From: Pseudanabaena sp. lw0831
GTDB taxonomy: Bacteria; Cyanobacteriota; Cyanobacteriia; Pseudanabaenales; Pseudanabaenaceae
NCBI RefSeq assembly: GCF_016584665.1
Contig: NZ_BBJB01000006.1
Location: forward strand, 1-64,000
DNA length: 64,000 bases
Direction of reading: 5' to 3'
Within the stretch, counting starts at the first letter, position 1; each line of letters opens with the position of its first letter. The notes beneath the pieces are model-generated. The model was given only the letters and a program-made list of their open reading frames with translations. It searched no databases and had not been told where the DNA came from. Below, piece by piece: positions 1 through 8,482 of the stretch. Made by a program: the position numbers and the translations under genes.

Positions 1-33
1 TTATTTCCTAAGTAAACCTTTTATTGCTATAAA

Positions 34-62
34 ACCGATTTTTAAAATGAGAATTGCTGTGG
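34..62. repeat. Solo tail of a dispersed palindromic repeat
   Basis: The stretch AAAACCGATTTTTAAAATG followed by AGAATTGCTG closely matches the right end of the compound palindrome at 1949-1981 (AAAACCGATTTTTATAACG then GGAATTGCTG). No matching left arm is seen, so it looks like a remnant or half copy. The rest of 1-154 shows no gene. Confidence 0.5.
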
Positions 63-154
63 CTAGACAGCAGTTGCATTAAAATGTAAAGATTTAGGCT
101 AAGATGTGAAGGTTTGTTACAGATTTTTGATAGTCCTACCAAAGTTAGTGAACC

Positions 155-1846
155 GTGCCAGCTTTATCGTCTGAACCAAATTATCGCTGGAGTCGTGACA
201 ACTACTCTGAACTTGCCCGTAGCATCGACATTTGGCGAACAGTCCTGACATTTTCGTGGATGGTTTGGATCGATGGCAAAAAATGGAGCTATGTCGGCGG
301 CAAGAATGAAGCCAAAGCCAAAAAGCGTACTCGCAAAAGAGCCATTTGGCTACGCGAGTCAATGCTGCAACTGGGACCAACTTTTATTAAAGTCGGTCAA
401 CTTCTATCTACCCGCGCTGACATTTTGCCTGCCGAGTCCGTAGAGGAGCTATCAAAATTACAAGATAAAGTTCCCGCCTTCACGGCAACTAAAGCACAAC
501 AAATCATTGAGTCAGATTTAGGTAAGCCGATCGCCGAAATGTTTGGTTACTTCGATCCCATCCCCCTTGCAGCAGCGAGTCTCGGACAAGTGCATAAGGC
601 ACAATTGCATACTGGTGAAGAAATCGTTGTTAAGGTACAGAGACCGGGTTTATTAAAATTATTTGCGATCGATTTAGGGATTCTTAAGCGAATCGCGCAG
701 TACTTCCAAAATCATCCTAAGCATGGACGGGGACGCGATTGGGTTGGCATTTATGAAGAATGCAGCAAAATTCTTTACGAAGAAGCAGATTACTTAAACG
801 AAGGGAAAAATGCGGATACCTTTCGACGTAACTTCCGTAGCGATCGCCGCATCATGGTTCCTCGTGTGTATTGGCGTTACGCCTCACGGCGGGTGCTGAC
901 GCTGGAGTATATGCCGGGAATCAAGGTTAGCAATTATGAGGCACTGGAAGCTGCTGGCATCGATCGCAAAGCGATCGCTAGAATTGGAGCCGAATCATAT
1001 CTAGAACAGTTACTAAATCATGGATTTTTTCACGCCGATCCCCACCCTGGAAACTTAGCGGTGACTGGTAATGGCGAATTAATTTTCTATGATTTCGGGA
1101 TGATGGGGCAGATCCAATCGATTACCCGTGAAAAACTATTAAAGACTTTCTTTGGGATCGCCCAAAAAGACGCGGAAGCAGTGATTAATTCACTAATCGA
1201 GCTAGGCGCTTTAGAAGTTACAGGTGATACTGGTCCAATTAGGCGATCGGTGCAATATATGCTCGACAATTTCATGGGGCAACCCTTAGAAAAACAATCG
1301 GTAGCGGCGATCAGTGATGATTTGTACGATATTGCTTATGACCAACCATTTCGATTCCCCGCTACATTTACCTTTGTTCTAAGAGCAATTTCCACGCTCG
1401 AAGGTTTAGGTAAAGGACTCGATCCCAACTTTAACTTTATGGAAGTCGCGAAACCTTACGCAACAAATCTTATGGAAAATGGTAGTTCTAAAGAATCAGG
1501 AAATTTGTCCACCGCTTTCTTTGGTGAGCTAGGTAGACAAGCTGCACAAGTTAGTAACACTGCGATCGCATTGCCTCGTCGCATTGATGATACTCTCGCC
1601 AAACTAGATCGCGGCGATATTCGGGTCAGAGTCAAATCTCAAGAAACCGATCGCCTATTACGACGCTTAAGTAATGTCGGTATCGGCGGAATTTATGCGC
1701 TATTGGGTGCAACTTGTTTATTATGCGCCACACTTTTATTTATTAATAGTTTGCAGATTCCTGCCGTGATAGCTGCGATCGTGGCAGGGCTTTTTGTCTT
1801 AGTTTTATTACGATTGCTGTCAAAAATTGATCGTCCCGAACGATAG
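155..1846 (+). CDS. ABC1/UbiB (AarF)-family atypical protein kinase
   Basis: A 563-residue ABC1/ADCK/UbiB-family protein. The family consists of atypical kinases or ATPases linked to quinone and prenyl-lipid metabolism; in cyanobacteria they are usually membrane-associated. The diagnostic KxGQ motif is present in FIKVGQLLSTRADILP, followed by the alanine-rich loop AAASLGQVHKAQ that replaces a normal glycine loop. The catalytic core is FFHADPHPGNLA and the metal-binding site YDFGMMG. Two hydrophobic helices near the C-terminus (about residues 505-555) should anchor it in a membrane. The start is GTG; the length is usual for the family. Downstream lies a compound palindrome rather than a co-oriented operon partner. 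The family call is secure; the specific substrate or pathway is not readable. Confidence 0.9.
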   Translation: MPALSSEPNYRWSRDNYSELARSIDIWRTVLTFSWMVWIDGKKWSYVGGKNEAKAKKRTRKRAIWLRESMLQLGPTFIKVGQLLSTRADILPAESVEELSKLQDKVPAFTATKAQQIIESDLGKPIAEMFGYFDPIPLAAASLGQVHKAQLHTGEEIVVKVQRPGLLKLFAIDLGILKRIAQYFQNHPKHGRGRDWVGIYEECSKILYEEADYLNEGKNADTFRRNFRSDRRIMVPRVYWRYASRRVLTLEYMPGIKVSNYEALEAAGIDRKAIARIGAESYLEQLLNHGFFHADPHPGNLAVTGNGELIFYDFGMMGQIQSITREKLLKTFFGIAQKDAEAVINSLIELGALEVTGDTGPIRRSVQYMLDNFMGQPLEKQSVAAISDDLYDIAYDQPFRFPATFTFVLRAISTLEGLGKGLDPNFNFMEVAKPYATNLMENGSSKESGNLSTAFFGELGRQAAQVSNTAIALPRRIDDTLAKLDRGDIRVRVKSQETDRLLRRLSNVGIGGIYALLGATCLLCATLLFINSLQIPAVIAAIVAGLFVLVLLRLLSKIDRPER

Positions 1847-1866
1847 TCAGCAATTATCATTAAATG

Positions 1867-1921
1867 AAACCGATTTTGGGTTTTACAGCGCCTAAGGCGC
1901 TGTAAAACCCAAAATCGGTTT
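1867..1921. repeat. Perfect 26-bp palindrome (first half of a chain)
   Basis: Arms 1867-1892 and 1896-1921 are perfect inverted repeats around the 3-nt loop TAA; the inner stem is ACAGCGCC/GGCGCTGT. The right arm end (AAAATCGGTTTT) doubles as the left arm of the next palindrome. It may also terminate the kinase transcript, although no clear T-run follows. Confidence 0.85.
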
Positions 1922-1965
1922 TGATGAAAGTCCGCCGAAGGCGGACTTTCATCAAAACCGATTTT
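1911..1965. repeat. Second chained palindrome with GTCCGCC/GGCGGAC core
   Basis: The left arm, from AAAATCGGTTTT through GATGAAAGTCCGCC, pairs around GAA with GGCGGACTTTCATC and AAAACCGATTTT. The left outer part is shared with the preceding palindrome. Related cores recur at 34343-34397 and, diverged, at 63634-63688. Outside it, AGCAATT near 1849 and AATTGCT near 1974 form outermost short inverted ends. Confidence 0.85.
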
Positions 1966-2081
1966 TATAACGGGAATTGCTGAACGATAATCAATATTTT
2001 AGTTTTTTGCCTGTGAGGGGTAAACTAAAGATTGCTGTAGCAAAACTGGTCAATTCAATACGTCGAGCCGAACCACATAAC

Positions 2082-2828
2082 ATGAAGCGTCTATTTGCGG
2101 GAGCAACCGATACTGGCTGCGTCAGATCAGCCAACCAAGATTCATACCATATCGACCCTGAGGGACGATTTTTTGTAGTTGCTGATGGAATGGGAGGACA
2201 TGCAGGCGGCGAGGTAGCAAGTCAGATTGCTGTCGATTCCATTCGCGCATGTTTAGAAGCATTTTGGGATGTTGAAACAGACACCCAAAAATTGATGCAA
2301 GACGCTATTAGTAAGGCTAATCAAGCAATTATTAACGATCAAGCTGCTAATCCTGTGCGGTCGGATATGGGCACAACTATTGTCGTATTACTCTTTCGCG
2401 ATGATCAGCCTTGGTACTCTCATATTGGTGATTCGCGGTTATATCGATTACGCGGTGCAAAGCTTGATCAAATCAGTGAAGACCATACATGGATTGCTAG
2501 AGCGATTCAAACAGGAGTCGTCAATCCTGAAGAAGCTAAAAGCCATCCTTGGCGACATATGTTGTTGCAATGTCTTGGACGCGAAGATGTTAAATCAACA
2601 GCGGCTCGTGAAATCGAATGGCAACAAGGCGATCGCTTCTTGATCTGTAGTGATGGTTTGACTGAAGAACTCAGTGATGATCGAATTGCACACCATCTCA
2701 AGGGCATTCGCAACTGTCAGCAAGCAGCTCAAACACTGATCGAGTCAGCCAAGTTACGCGGCGGTCGAGACAATATCACTATTGTGATTGTCTCTAACGA
2801 ATTAAATCAAAACTCTCAAGAAGACTAA
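2082..2828 (+). CDS. PP2C-family serine/threonine protein phosphatase
   Basis: A soluble PPM/PP2C-type phosphatase of about 248 residues that dephosphorylates Ser/Thr residues with two metal ions. The family motifs are in order: VRSANQDS near the N-terminus, VVADGMGGHAGG (metal-binding Asp and Gly), SHIGDSRLYRLR, RFLICSDGLTEELSDD and GGRDNITIVIV. The compact domain lacks extra modules, like bacterial PrpC/Stp enzymes. An in-frame TTG at 1977 would add 35 residues translated from the palindrome tail, with no family match; the ATG at 2082 starting MKRLFAGATD is preferred. It follows the ABC1 kinase on the same strand, but the long palindromes between them argue against one transcript. The target proteins are unknown. 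Confidence 0.92.
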   Translation: MKRLFAGATDTGCVRSANQDSYHIDPEGRFFVVADGMGGHAGGEVASQIAVDSIRACLEAFWDVETDTQKLMQDAISKANQAIINDQAANPVRSDMGTTIVVLLFRDDQPWYSHIGDSRLYRLRGAKLDQISEDHTWIARAIQTGVVNPEEAKSHPWRHMLLQCLGREDVKSTAAREIEWQQGDRFLICSDGLTEELSDDRIAHHLKGIRNCQQAAQTLIESAKLRGGRDNITIVIVSNELNQNSQED

Positions 2829-2850
2829 TATTAAGATAAAGATAAAGAAA

Positions 2851-2891
2851 CAGTTTTTAGTGGCGCGGCGGAGCCGCGCCACTAAAAACTG
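2851..2891. terminator. 19-bp perfect hairpin after the phosphatase gene
   Basis: Arms 2851-2869 and 2873-2891 (GTGGCGCGGC / GCCGCGCCAC, outer CAGTTTTTA / TAAAAACTG) surround GGA. The inner GGC-GGA-GCC resembles the GCNAAGC-type cores found elsewhere in the window. It probably acts as a terminator, but the A/T runs are inside the stem rather than after it. Confidence 0.7.
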
Positions 2892-2919
2892 ACGCATCCC
2901 TAAAAGCTCTGTAAAGCAT

Positions 2920-3504
2920 ATGAATAGCATTCGGAGAATAGTCTTTTTAATTTTGATGACCCTAGCGTTAGTCGCAACCATAGGCATGTCAGATGTAAGG
3001 TTTTTTGCGGACTCTGAAACAAAATCAAGCCTAGCTGATGAGGCTTGGGGACAGGCAGGCTCGATCGCCTATCAAGCGGCGGCGAGAACAATGCGTTCTA
3101 AAAATGGCGAAGGCGTACCTTTAGAAAATGTTCAGAAGCGTTATTTAAGGCGATATTTTCTTAACTATATTGATCGCGTGCAGATCATTTACAACGCCCA
3201 AATGATGGATCGTTGGATACTTGGCAATGTCGCCGTCCATTTTGGCCAAGTCGAGACGATCGCCCAAACCTATTGCGATCGTATTTATCTCCGAGATGAT
3301 TACAAGTCCGAAGATGCCAAACAATTATCAGTTTTAGCTCATGAAATGGTACATGTCCGTCAATGCTTTCAAAATGGGGGGCTAGACCAATTTGGCTATC
3401 AATATTTTGTGGAATATAAACGAGCCAAGCAAAAGTACGAAAATAATCTCATGGAAAGAGAAGCCTATGATATACAATCTCGCTTCGCAAAAAACAATCA
3501 ATAG
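2920..3504 (+). CDS. Secreted or membrane-anchored zinc-metallopeptidase-like protein (DUF4157-like)
   Basis: A 194-residue protein with an N-terminal hydrophobic segment (about residues 5-24) that should act as a signal peptide or anchor. The C-terminal half holds VLAHEMVHVRQC, an HExxH zinc motif, followed by LMEREAYDIQSRF, where the glutamate could be the third ligand. This layout resembles the DUF4157/eCIS-core peptidase-like fold. The middle part, FGQVETIAQTYCDRIYL, matches that fold's usual lead-in. Neither a proteolytic substrate nor a partner is visible, and the neighbours (phosphatase, recR) give no functional hint. The stop codon lies inside the left arm of a palindrome. Zinc-peptidase-like fold likely; real proteolysis uncertain. 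Confidence 0.75.
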   Translation: MNSIRRIVFLILMTLALVATIGMSDVRFFADSETKSSLADEAWGQAGSIAYQAAARTMRSKNGEGVPLENVQKRYLRRYFLNYIDRVQIIYNAQMMDRWILGNVAVHFGQVETIAQTYCDRIYLRDDYKSEDAKQLSVLAHEMVHVRQCFQNGGLDQFGYQYFVEYKRAKQKYENNLMEREAYDIQSRFAKNNQ

Positions 3505-3534
3505 GGGCAGCGCGAAGAGCTGCCCCTATTGATT
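3496..3534. terminator. Palindrome whose arm contains the upstream stop codon
   Basis: Arms 3496-3511 (AATCAATAGGGGCAGC) and 3519-3534 are a perfect 16-bp inverted repeat around GCGAAGA. The TAG stop of the preceding gene (3502-3504) lies inside the left arm, so the palindrome extends into coding sequence. Confidence 0.8.
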
Positions 3535-3549
3535 AGTAATTAACCGCAC

Positions 3550-3596
3550 GAAGGCATGAAGTAACGTTAAAATTGTTAACGTTACTTCATGCCTTC
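3550..3596. repeat. 21-bp perfect palindrome directly before the recR start
   Basis: Arms 3550-3570 (GAAGGCATGAAGTAACGTTAA) and 3576-3596 enclose AATTG. It ends 7 nt before the preferred TTG start of recR, so it sits in the leader. It could attenuate or protect the mRNA; no T-run follows. Confidence 0.75.
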
Positions 3597-3602
3597 GCTG
3601 TT

Positions 3603-4199
3603 TTGTATACTCGACCCCTAGCCAATCTCATCGAACAATTGCAGCGCTTGCCAGGTGTTGGGGCAAAAACTGCTCAACGCCTATCGCTTCATATTCTCAA
3701 ACGCCCAACAGAAGAGGTTGAAGCTCTTGCTCACGCATTAATTCAGGCAAAGCAGCAGGTTGGTAGTTGCACTATATGCGGACATCTTTCGGCAGAACCA
3801 ATTTGTGAAATTTGCGCCCATTCTAGCCGCGATAATTCCGTGATTTGCGTAGTTGCTGACTCCCGCGATCTGATTGCCCTTGAAAGAACTCGCGAATATC
3901 GTGGGAAATATCACGTTCTTGGGGGACTAATTTCGCCCATGGATGGGATTAGCCCCGATCAACTGAATATCCAAAGCTTAGTGCGGCGGGTCAGTAGTAA
4001 CAAGGTCTCTGAGGTGATTATGGCGATCGCGCCCAGTGTCGAGGGTGAAACTACCACGTTATATGTGGGCGGATTATTGAGACCTTTTACAAAAGTTACG
4101 CGAATTGCCTTTGGCATTCCGATGGGTGGTGATTTAGAATATGCAGATGAGGTAACACTTGCTAAAGCGATCGAGGGCCGACGCGAATTAGATTTTTAG
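3603..4199 (+). CDS. recR: Recombination mediator RecR
   Basis: RecR acts with RecF/RecO to load RecA on gapped DNA. About 198 residues, normal for the family. In order: an N-terminal helix-hairpin-helix ([20 protein letters not shown]), a four-cysteine zinc finger ([16 protein letters not shown]), and a Toprim domain ([38 protein letters not shown]). The TTG at 3603 gives the usual family start, (M)[12 protein letters not shown] more upstream TTG at 3573 would lie within the hairpin. There is no strong Shine-Dalgarno sequence. Housekeeping gene, high confidence in function, moderate in the exact start. Confidence 0.95.
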   Translation: MYTRPLANLIEQLQRLPGVGAKTAQRLSLHILKRPTEEVEALAHALIQAKQQVGSCTICGHLSAEPICEICAHSSRDNSVICVVADSRDLIALERTREYRGKYHVLGGLISPMDGISPDQLNIQSLVRRVSSNKVSEVIMAIAPSVEGETTTLYVGGLLRPFTKVTRIAFGIPMGGDLEYADEVTLAKAIEGRRELDF

Positions 4200-4305
4200 C
4201 TGTTAGCTAACAGCCAATAGCTAAACATGGCATTTTCTAGCACTTTTATGTTGCATATTGTTCCATCAAGCAGATAATATTTTGCTGATTCGCAACGCAT
4301 TAATA

Positions 4306-4857
4306 ATGATGATTAACCAATTCCCTAGCAGAAGTTCTATGACAGCTTTAACTGGGTTAATTGGCTCTGGATGCATGATTTTTGGAGTGCCATGCTTACC
4401 ACCAATCATCTCCAGTCCTGCACCTAGAGAGCCACAGGCTATTTTAGTGTTGGGTGGCTCTCCCACCCGCGAAAAATTTGCTGCTCAGTTTGCTTTACAA
4501 CATCCACAGCTCCCGATTTTTGTATCATCAGGTAGCCCAGAGGAATATGCTGAATATGTGTTTGAGCAGGCTGGGGTAAAACGCGATCGCATTCACTTAG
4601 ATTATCGTGCCGTCGATACGGTCACTAATTTTACGGTAATGGTGACAGAGCTTCAGAAACGCAAAATTACGGATGTGTATGTACTGACTTCGGAGTTTCA
4701 CATGCCCCGCGCTCTTGTGATTGGCAAAATTATTTTAGGTAGTCGCGGCATTGAGATGCACCCCATATCGATTCCTTCTAGCATCAAATCTGAAGATCCT
4801 GCTAAATCTCTGCGCGATGGTTTGCGATCGGTGGTTTGGCTAGTCACTGGCTCATAA
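4306..4857 (+). CDS. YdcF/SanA-like DUF218 envelope protein
   Basis: A DUF218-family protein of about 183 residues. An N-terminal hydrophobic stretch (LTGLIGSGCMIFGVPCLPP) suggests a signal peptide or anchor. The domain shows AILVLGGSPTREKFAAQFAL, HPQLPIFVSSGSPEEYAEYVFEQAGV, HLDYRAVDTVTNF and VYVLTSEFHMPRAL, matching the family's conserved G-G-x-R, E-x-A-x-N/D-T and H-x-x-R positions. Family members are linked to envelope integrity in enterobacteria, without a settled reaction. An upstream TTG (4258) is in frame; the two ATGs at 4306 and 4309 are more likely. Confidence 0.8.
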   Translation: MMINQFPSRSSMTALTGLIGSGCMIFGVPCLPPIISSPAPREPQAILVLGGSPTREKFAAQFALQHPQLPIFVSSGSPEEYAEYVFEQAGVKRDRIHLDYRAVDTVTNFTVMVTELQKRKITDVYVLTSEFHMPRALVIGKIILGSRGIEMHPISIPSSIKSEDPAKSLRDGLRSVVWLVTGS

Positions 4858-4984
4858 TATCGCTGTCGCCTTGAGAATTACAGCGCTTTGCGCTGGACAT
4901 AAAACCCAAAAGATGATGGACGGCATTTAGTGTCGCCTGTCATCTTTTGGGTTTTATGTCCTAAAAAGAATGGCGACAGCGATA
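4858..4984. mobile_element. 127-bp MITE-like palindromic element with 13-bp terminal inverted repeats
   Basis: TATCGCTGTCGCC (4858-4870) and GGCGACAGCGATA (4972-4984) are perfect terminal inverted repeats. Inside, arms 4895-4916 and 4940-4961 (starting GGACATAAAACCCAAAAG) form a second perfect 22-bp inverted repeat. It carries no ORF. The TA at each end is what IS630/mariner-type MITEs leave. Mobility is inferred from structure only. Confidence 0.6.
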
Positions 4985-5025
4985 AGTACCTCATTACAAA
5001 GCTCTAGAAAATTAAAAAAATTCTA

Positions 5026-5054
5026 TTGATCGAAATTCCCTTTCGGTGTTATCT
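5026..5054 (+). promoter_or_regulatory. Sigma-70-type promoter of tRNA-Phe
   Basis: TTGATC (5026-5031) and TTATCT (5049-5054) are separated by 17 nt, a good -35/-10 pair placed about 27 nt before the mature tRNA 5' end. Confidence 0.6.
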
Positions 5055-5080
5055 TAGTAAAGCGCTAAAAAACGCACAGC

Positions 5081-5153
5081 GCCGGGATAGCTCAGTTGGT
5101 AGAGCAGTGGACTGAAAATCCACGTGTCACGAGTTCAAATCTCGTTCCTGGCA
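5081..5153 (+). tRNA. tRNA-Phe (GAA)
   Basis: A 73-nt cloverleaf. The acceptor stem GCCGGGA pairs with TTCCTGGC (one G-T wobble), the D arm contains CTCAGTTGGTAGAG, the anticodon arm GTGGACTGAAAATCCAC has GAA at 34-36, and the T arm contains GAGTTCAAATCTC. CCA is not encoded, as is common in cyanobacteria. Confidence 0.97.
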
Positions 5154-5161
5154 TATGTCTT

Positions 5162-5193
5162 AATAAAGGGTTCGCTAAGCGAACCCTTTATTT
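5162..5193 (+). terminator. Rho-independent terminator after tRNA-Phe
   Basis: AATAAAGGGTTCGC and its complement enclose TAA (core GCTAAGC) and run into TTTTT. It is one of the palindromes with a GCNAAGC core. Confidence 0.8.
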
Positions 5194-5244
5194 TTGGTAG
5201 CAAATCGCTGTAAGATTCCAAAAGCTAAGTCATCACGTAATTGA

Positions 5245-5778
5245 TTGGAGAATGTAACCTTGAAAGGAATTTTGATTAGCTTTGGCATTATGGCAGTTGC
5301 TGTTCTAGTCATTGTAGTTGCTCAAATTACAGGCGGACAGCCAGCAGTTGCTAGCACTGGTGCGCCATCTACAGGTGTACCAAATCAAACAGAAGTAAAA
5401 ATAGCAGCAGCACCTTTAATTAGTATGAGTGATTCTGAAATCAAAGAAACTGGCACTGGTCTCAAATATAAAGTGATCACTGCGGGTACAGGTGCAACTC
5501 CTAAGAAGGGCGATACCGTAATCGTGCATTACACGGGTACGCTCGAAGATGGAACTAAGTTCGATAGTTCTCGCGATCGCAATAGTCCTTTTTCGTTCAA
5601 GCTTGGCGTTGGTCAAGTGATCAAGGGCTGGGATGAAGGTTTATCGATTATGCGCGTTGGCGATCGCTACACCTTGATTATTCCTCCCGATCTCGGTTAT
5701 GGCGCTCGTGGAGCAGGCGGAGTCATTCCTCCTAATGCGACATTGATGTTTGATGTCGAGCTATTGCGTATTTCTTAG
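5245..5778 (+). CDS. Membrane-anchored or exported FKBP-type peptidyl-prolyl isomerase
   Basis: An FKBP-type cis-trans prolyl isomerase of about 172-177 residues that assists protein folding, probably at the thylakoid or periplasmic face. An N-terminal hydrophobic helix ([19 protein letters not shown]) is followed by a linker. The FKBP domain spans about residues 65-177: [50 protein letters not shown] and [14 protein letters not shown], with the usual active-site Y, F/D, W and Y residues. A GGAGAA about 9 nt before a TTG codon five residues inside this ORF suggests the true start may be there (MKGILISFG). Only the tRNA gene lies upstream; no operon partner. Confidence 0.93.
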   Translation: MENVTLKGILISFGIMAVAVLVIVVAQITGGQPAVASTGAPSTGVPNQTEVKIAAAPLISMSDSEIKETGTGLKYKVITAGTGATPKKGDTVIVHYTGTLEDGTKFDSSRDRNSPFSFKLGVGQVIKGWDEGLSIMRVGDRYTLIIPPDLGYGARGAGGVIPPNATLMFDVELLRIS

Positions 5779-5791
5779 ATAATTCAATCTT

Positions 5792-5821
5792 AAAAAGCAC
5801 TGCCTTCGGGTGGTGCTTTTT
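5792..5821 (+). terminator. Terminator of the FKBP gene
   Basis: AAAAAGCAC and GTGCTTTTT form a GC-containing stem around a TTCG-type loop, ending in a T-run, 13 nt after the stop codon. Confidence 0.8.
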
Positions 5822-5841
5822 GGTTTATTAGGATCAATGCT

Positions 5842-8388
5842 ATGCATAGAAAGTTGAGTGCGATCGCCTTAATCACTATTTTGTCGAGCTTGCCTCTGCA
5901 AGTATTGATATGCGATCGCCTGGTGGCGCAAGAGCAGAGCGATCGCAAGACTAAAGCGGTTCAATTACTCAACCAAGGACTTCGGCAATATCGTGGGGGG
6001 GAGTATGAGGAAGCCTTGCAATCATGGCAAAGCGCTTTACAGATTTATCAAGAAATCAAAGACCGCGCTGGCGAAAGCAAGGTATTGAATAATCTTGGCA
6101 TTGCTTACTACAGTCTCGGACAATTTGCGAAGGCAGTCCCTTTATTTCAACAACGCTTGACGATCTCGCGTGAATTAAACGATCGTCAGGCTGAAGCCTA
6201 TGCCCTTGATAGTTTAGGACTGAATTATATTCAATTAGGGCAGTACGAACAAGCGATCGCTGTTTATCAACCTGCTGTAGAAATCCTGCGCCAACTCAAT
6301 GACCGTAAAAATGAAGGCAATGCCCTCGGAAATCTTGGTATTGCTTATCGTGAATTGGGGCAATATGCCAAAGCGATCGCCTTCCATCAGCAACAATTGG
6401 CAATTACCCGCGAGATTAGAGATCGTGCTGGCGAAGGAAGAGCGCTAGGCGGACTTGGTATTGCTTATCGCGAATTGGGGCAATATGAAAAAGCGATCGC
6501 ATTCTATCAACAGGATTTAGCGATCGCCCGCGAATTGCAAGATCTTAGCGGACAGGCGAGGGCGCTGAATAATTTGGGTACTGCTTATAGCAACTTGGAG
6601 AAGTATTCGCAAGCAATTGTTTTATACAAACAAGGCTTAGAAATATTTCGCGCGCTTAAGGATCGCAATGGGGAAGGTCGAACCCTCGGCAATATCGGCA
6701 ACGACTATCGGCAGCTAGGACAATACGAGCAGGCGATCGCTTTTCTTCAGCAGCAATTAACCATAGCCCGTAACATTAAAGATATTGCCACTGAGGGGAA
6801 AGCTTCTGCTGGTCTGGGCATTGCCTATAATCGGTTAAGAAAATATGAAAAAGCATTCGTCTTTTACCAGCAAGATTTAGCAATCGCCCGTCAACTTAAA
6901 GATCGTAATAGCGAAGGAAGAGCGCTGAATAATTTGGGGGTTTTACTTGGGGATTTAGAACGCCCCGAACTTGCAATCCTTTATTACAAACAATCGGTCA
7001 ACATTCAAGAATCGATTCGCCAAGATATTCGCGGACTGAGTAAAGACGAACAGCGTTCTTTTTTGGGAACGGTGGCAGGTACATATCGTAGCCTTGCGGA
7101 TTTATTGCTCAAGCAAGGACGAGTAATGGAAGCTCTGCAAATCATCGATTTATTAAAAATCCAAGAACTGGAAGATTATCTCCAAAATGTCAAAGGGAAC
7201 GATCGCACGGCACAAGGAATGCGAATTTTAGAGCCTGAGTCAAAAATGAGTCGCCAGTTATCAACGGTAAGCTTTGAGGGAATTCCCTTGCTGAACCGCG
7301 AGCTAACCCAAAAGATCCAGCAGCTCGCTCCATCGGAAATTAATAAGGCTCCCGAATACTTACAAAAGCTACCGCAAGGGGTGGTTCTCATCTATCCATT
7401 AGTGTTGCTAGATCGTCTAGAAATCGTCGTTTTTGCGGCTAATTCTATGCCCACTGCGCGGACTGTGGCGATCGCTAAACCTCAACTAGAAGAGCTGATC
7501 GCAGATTTTCGTACTGACTTGCAAGATCCTAGCTCCGACGACATCAAGACTTCGGCGAAGAAGCTATACGATCTGCTCATTAAACCGATTGAATCCGATC
7601 TTAAGCAAGCCAATGCTACGACTATTCTCTATGCTCCTGATGGATTATTGCGCTATATACCCCTCGCTACACTCTACGATGGCAAGCAATGGTTAGTGGA
7701 ACGATATCGCATCAATAATCTAATTTCCTACAGTTTGCTGGATCGCGATCGCCAATCACTGAATGACTTAACCATCTTAGCGGGAGCATTTGGCGGCAAA
7801 GCTGGAGAGAGTAAATTTGGTTTAAGTGGACTGCCATCATCTATTACAGAAGTTGAGAACATTGCATCAACTTTTCCTAGGGCTAGTAAATATATCGAAC
7901 AGAATTTTACGAGTCAGACGATGCGGGATAAAGCAGCAGGTAATACGATCGTCCATTTGGCAACCCATGCCGAATTTAAAAATGGTAGTCCTTTTGAATC
8001 CTATCTGTTATTTGGTGATGGCAGTAAGCTCACATTAGCAGAAGTCAATGATTTAAAGCTGAAAGATACACATCTCGTAGTTTTGAGTGCTTGCCAGACA
8101 GGATTAGGTAGTTTAGGAACTGGTACAGAGATTTTAGGCTTTGGCTATCAAGTCCATCGGGCAGGTGCAAAAGCATCGATTGCTTCACTGTGGAAGGTTT
8201 CTGATGGTGGTACACAAATACTGATGTCTGCTTTTTATAACAATTTGCGAAAGGCAAATAGTGATACATCTATAGCTTTACGGGAAGCTCAGTTAAGCAT
8301 GATTAAGCGCAATATTAAAGAAGGCGCTGTGAATTATAATCATCCTTATTTTTGGTCGGCTTTTGTTCTGATTAGTAATAGCTTGTAA
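5842..8388 (+). CDS. Secreted TPR-CHAT caspase-like protease
   Basis: 848 residues. A signal peptide (about 1-30) precedes some nine to ten Kinesin-light-chain-type TPRs (about residues 38-395), each about 40 residues with a recurring GEGRALNNLGIAY-like repeat unit. A CHAT domain (caspase HetF associated with TPRs) fills about 530-848. The caspase-type dyad is visible: His709 in VHLATHAEF and Cys751 in VVLSACQTGLG, with GFGYQVHRAGAKASIASLW after it. TPRs presumably bind a partner or regulate the peptidase. The predicted export means it should act outside the cytoplasm. Such proteins are abundant in filamentous cyanobacteria, mostly uncharacterised; HetF is the known relative. Nearby are other peptidases and an NLR-like module, but no direct operon link. 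Confidence 0.9.
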   Translation: MHRKLSAIALITILSSLPLQVLICDRLVAQEQSDRKTKAVQLLNQGLRQYRGGEYEEALQSWQSALQIYQEIKDRAGESKVLNNLGIAYYSLGQFAKAVPLFQQRLTISRELNDRQAEAYALDSLGLNYIQLGQYEQAIAVYQPAVEILRQLNDRKNEGNALGNLGIAYRELGQYAKAIAFHQQQLAITREIRDRAGEGRALGGLGIAYRELGQYEKAIAFYQQDLAIARELQDLSGQARALNNLGTAYSNLEKYSQAIVLYKQGLEIFRALKDRNGEGRTLGNIGNDYRQLGQYEQAIAFLQQQLTIARNIKDIATEGKASAGLGIAYNRLRKYEKAFVFYQQDLAIARQLKDRNSEGRALNNLGVLLGDLERPELAILYYKQSVNIQESIRQDIRGLSKDEQRSFLGTVAGTYRSLADLLLKQGRVMEALQIIDLLKIQELEDYLQNVKGNDRTAQGMRILEPESKMSRQLSTVSFEGIPLLNRELTQKIQQLAPSEINKAPEYLQKLPQGVVLIYPLVLLDRLEIVVFAANSMPTARTVAIAKPQLEELIADFRTDLQDPSSDDIKTSAKKLYDLLIKPIESDLKQANATTILYAPDGLLRYIPLATLYDGKQWLVERYRINNLISYSLLDRDRQSLNDLTILAGAFGGKAGESKFGLSGLPSSITEVENIASTFPRASKYIEQNFTSQTMRDKAAGNTIVHLATHAEFKNGSPFESYLLFGDGSKLTLAEVNDLKLKDTHLVVLSACQTGLGSLGTGTEILGFGYQVHRAGAKASIASLWKVSDGGTQILMSAFYNNLRKANSDTSIALREAQLSMIKRNIKEGAVNYNHPYFWSAFVLISNSL

Positions 8389-8425
8389 ATCACCTAATTC
8401 TGACTATAACTACTTCTTTCTCAAT

Positions 8426-8470
8426 GAATAATTAGTGTTGCGCGGCAAAGCCGCGCAACACTAATTATTC
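8426..8470. terminator. 21-bp perfect hairpin with GCAAAGC core between convergent genes
   Basis: GAATAATTAGTGTTGCGCGGC (8426-8446, arm) pairs perfectly with 8450-8470 around AAA. It lies between convergent genes and probably terminates both. A near-identical copy (one arm change) lies at 60205-60253. Confidence 0.8.
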
Positions 8471-8482
8471 ACTTTACAACAC

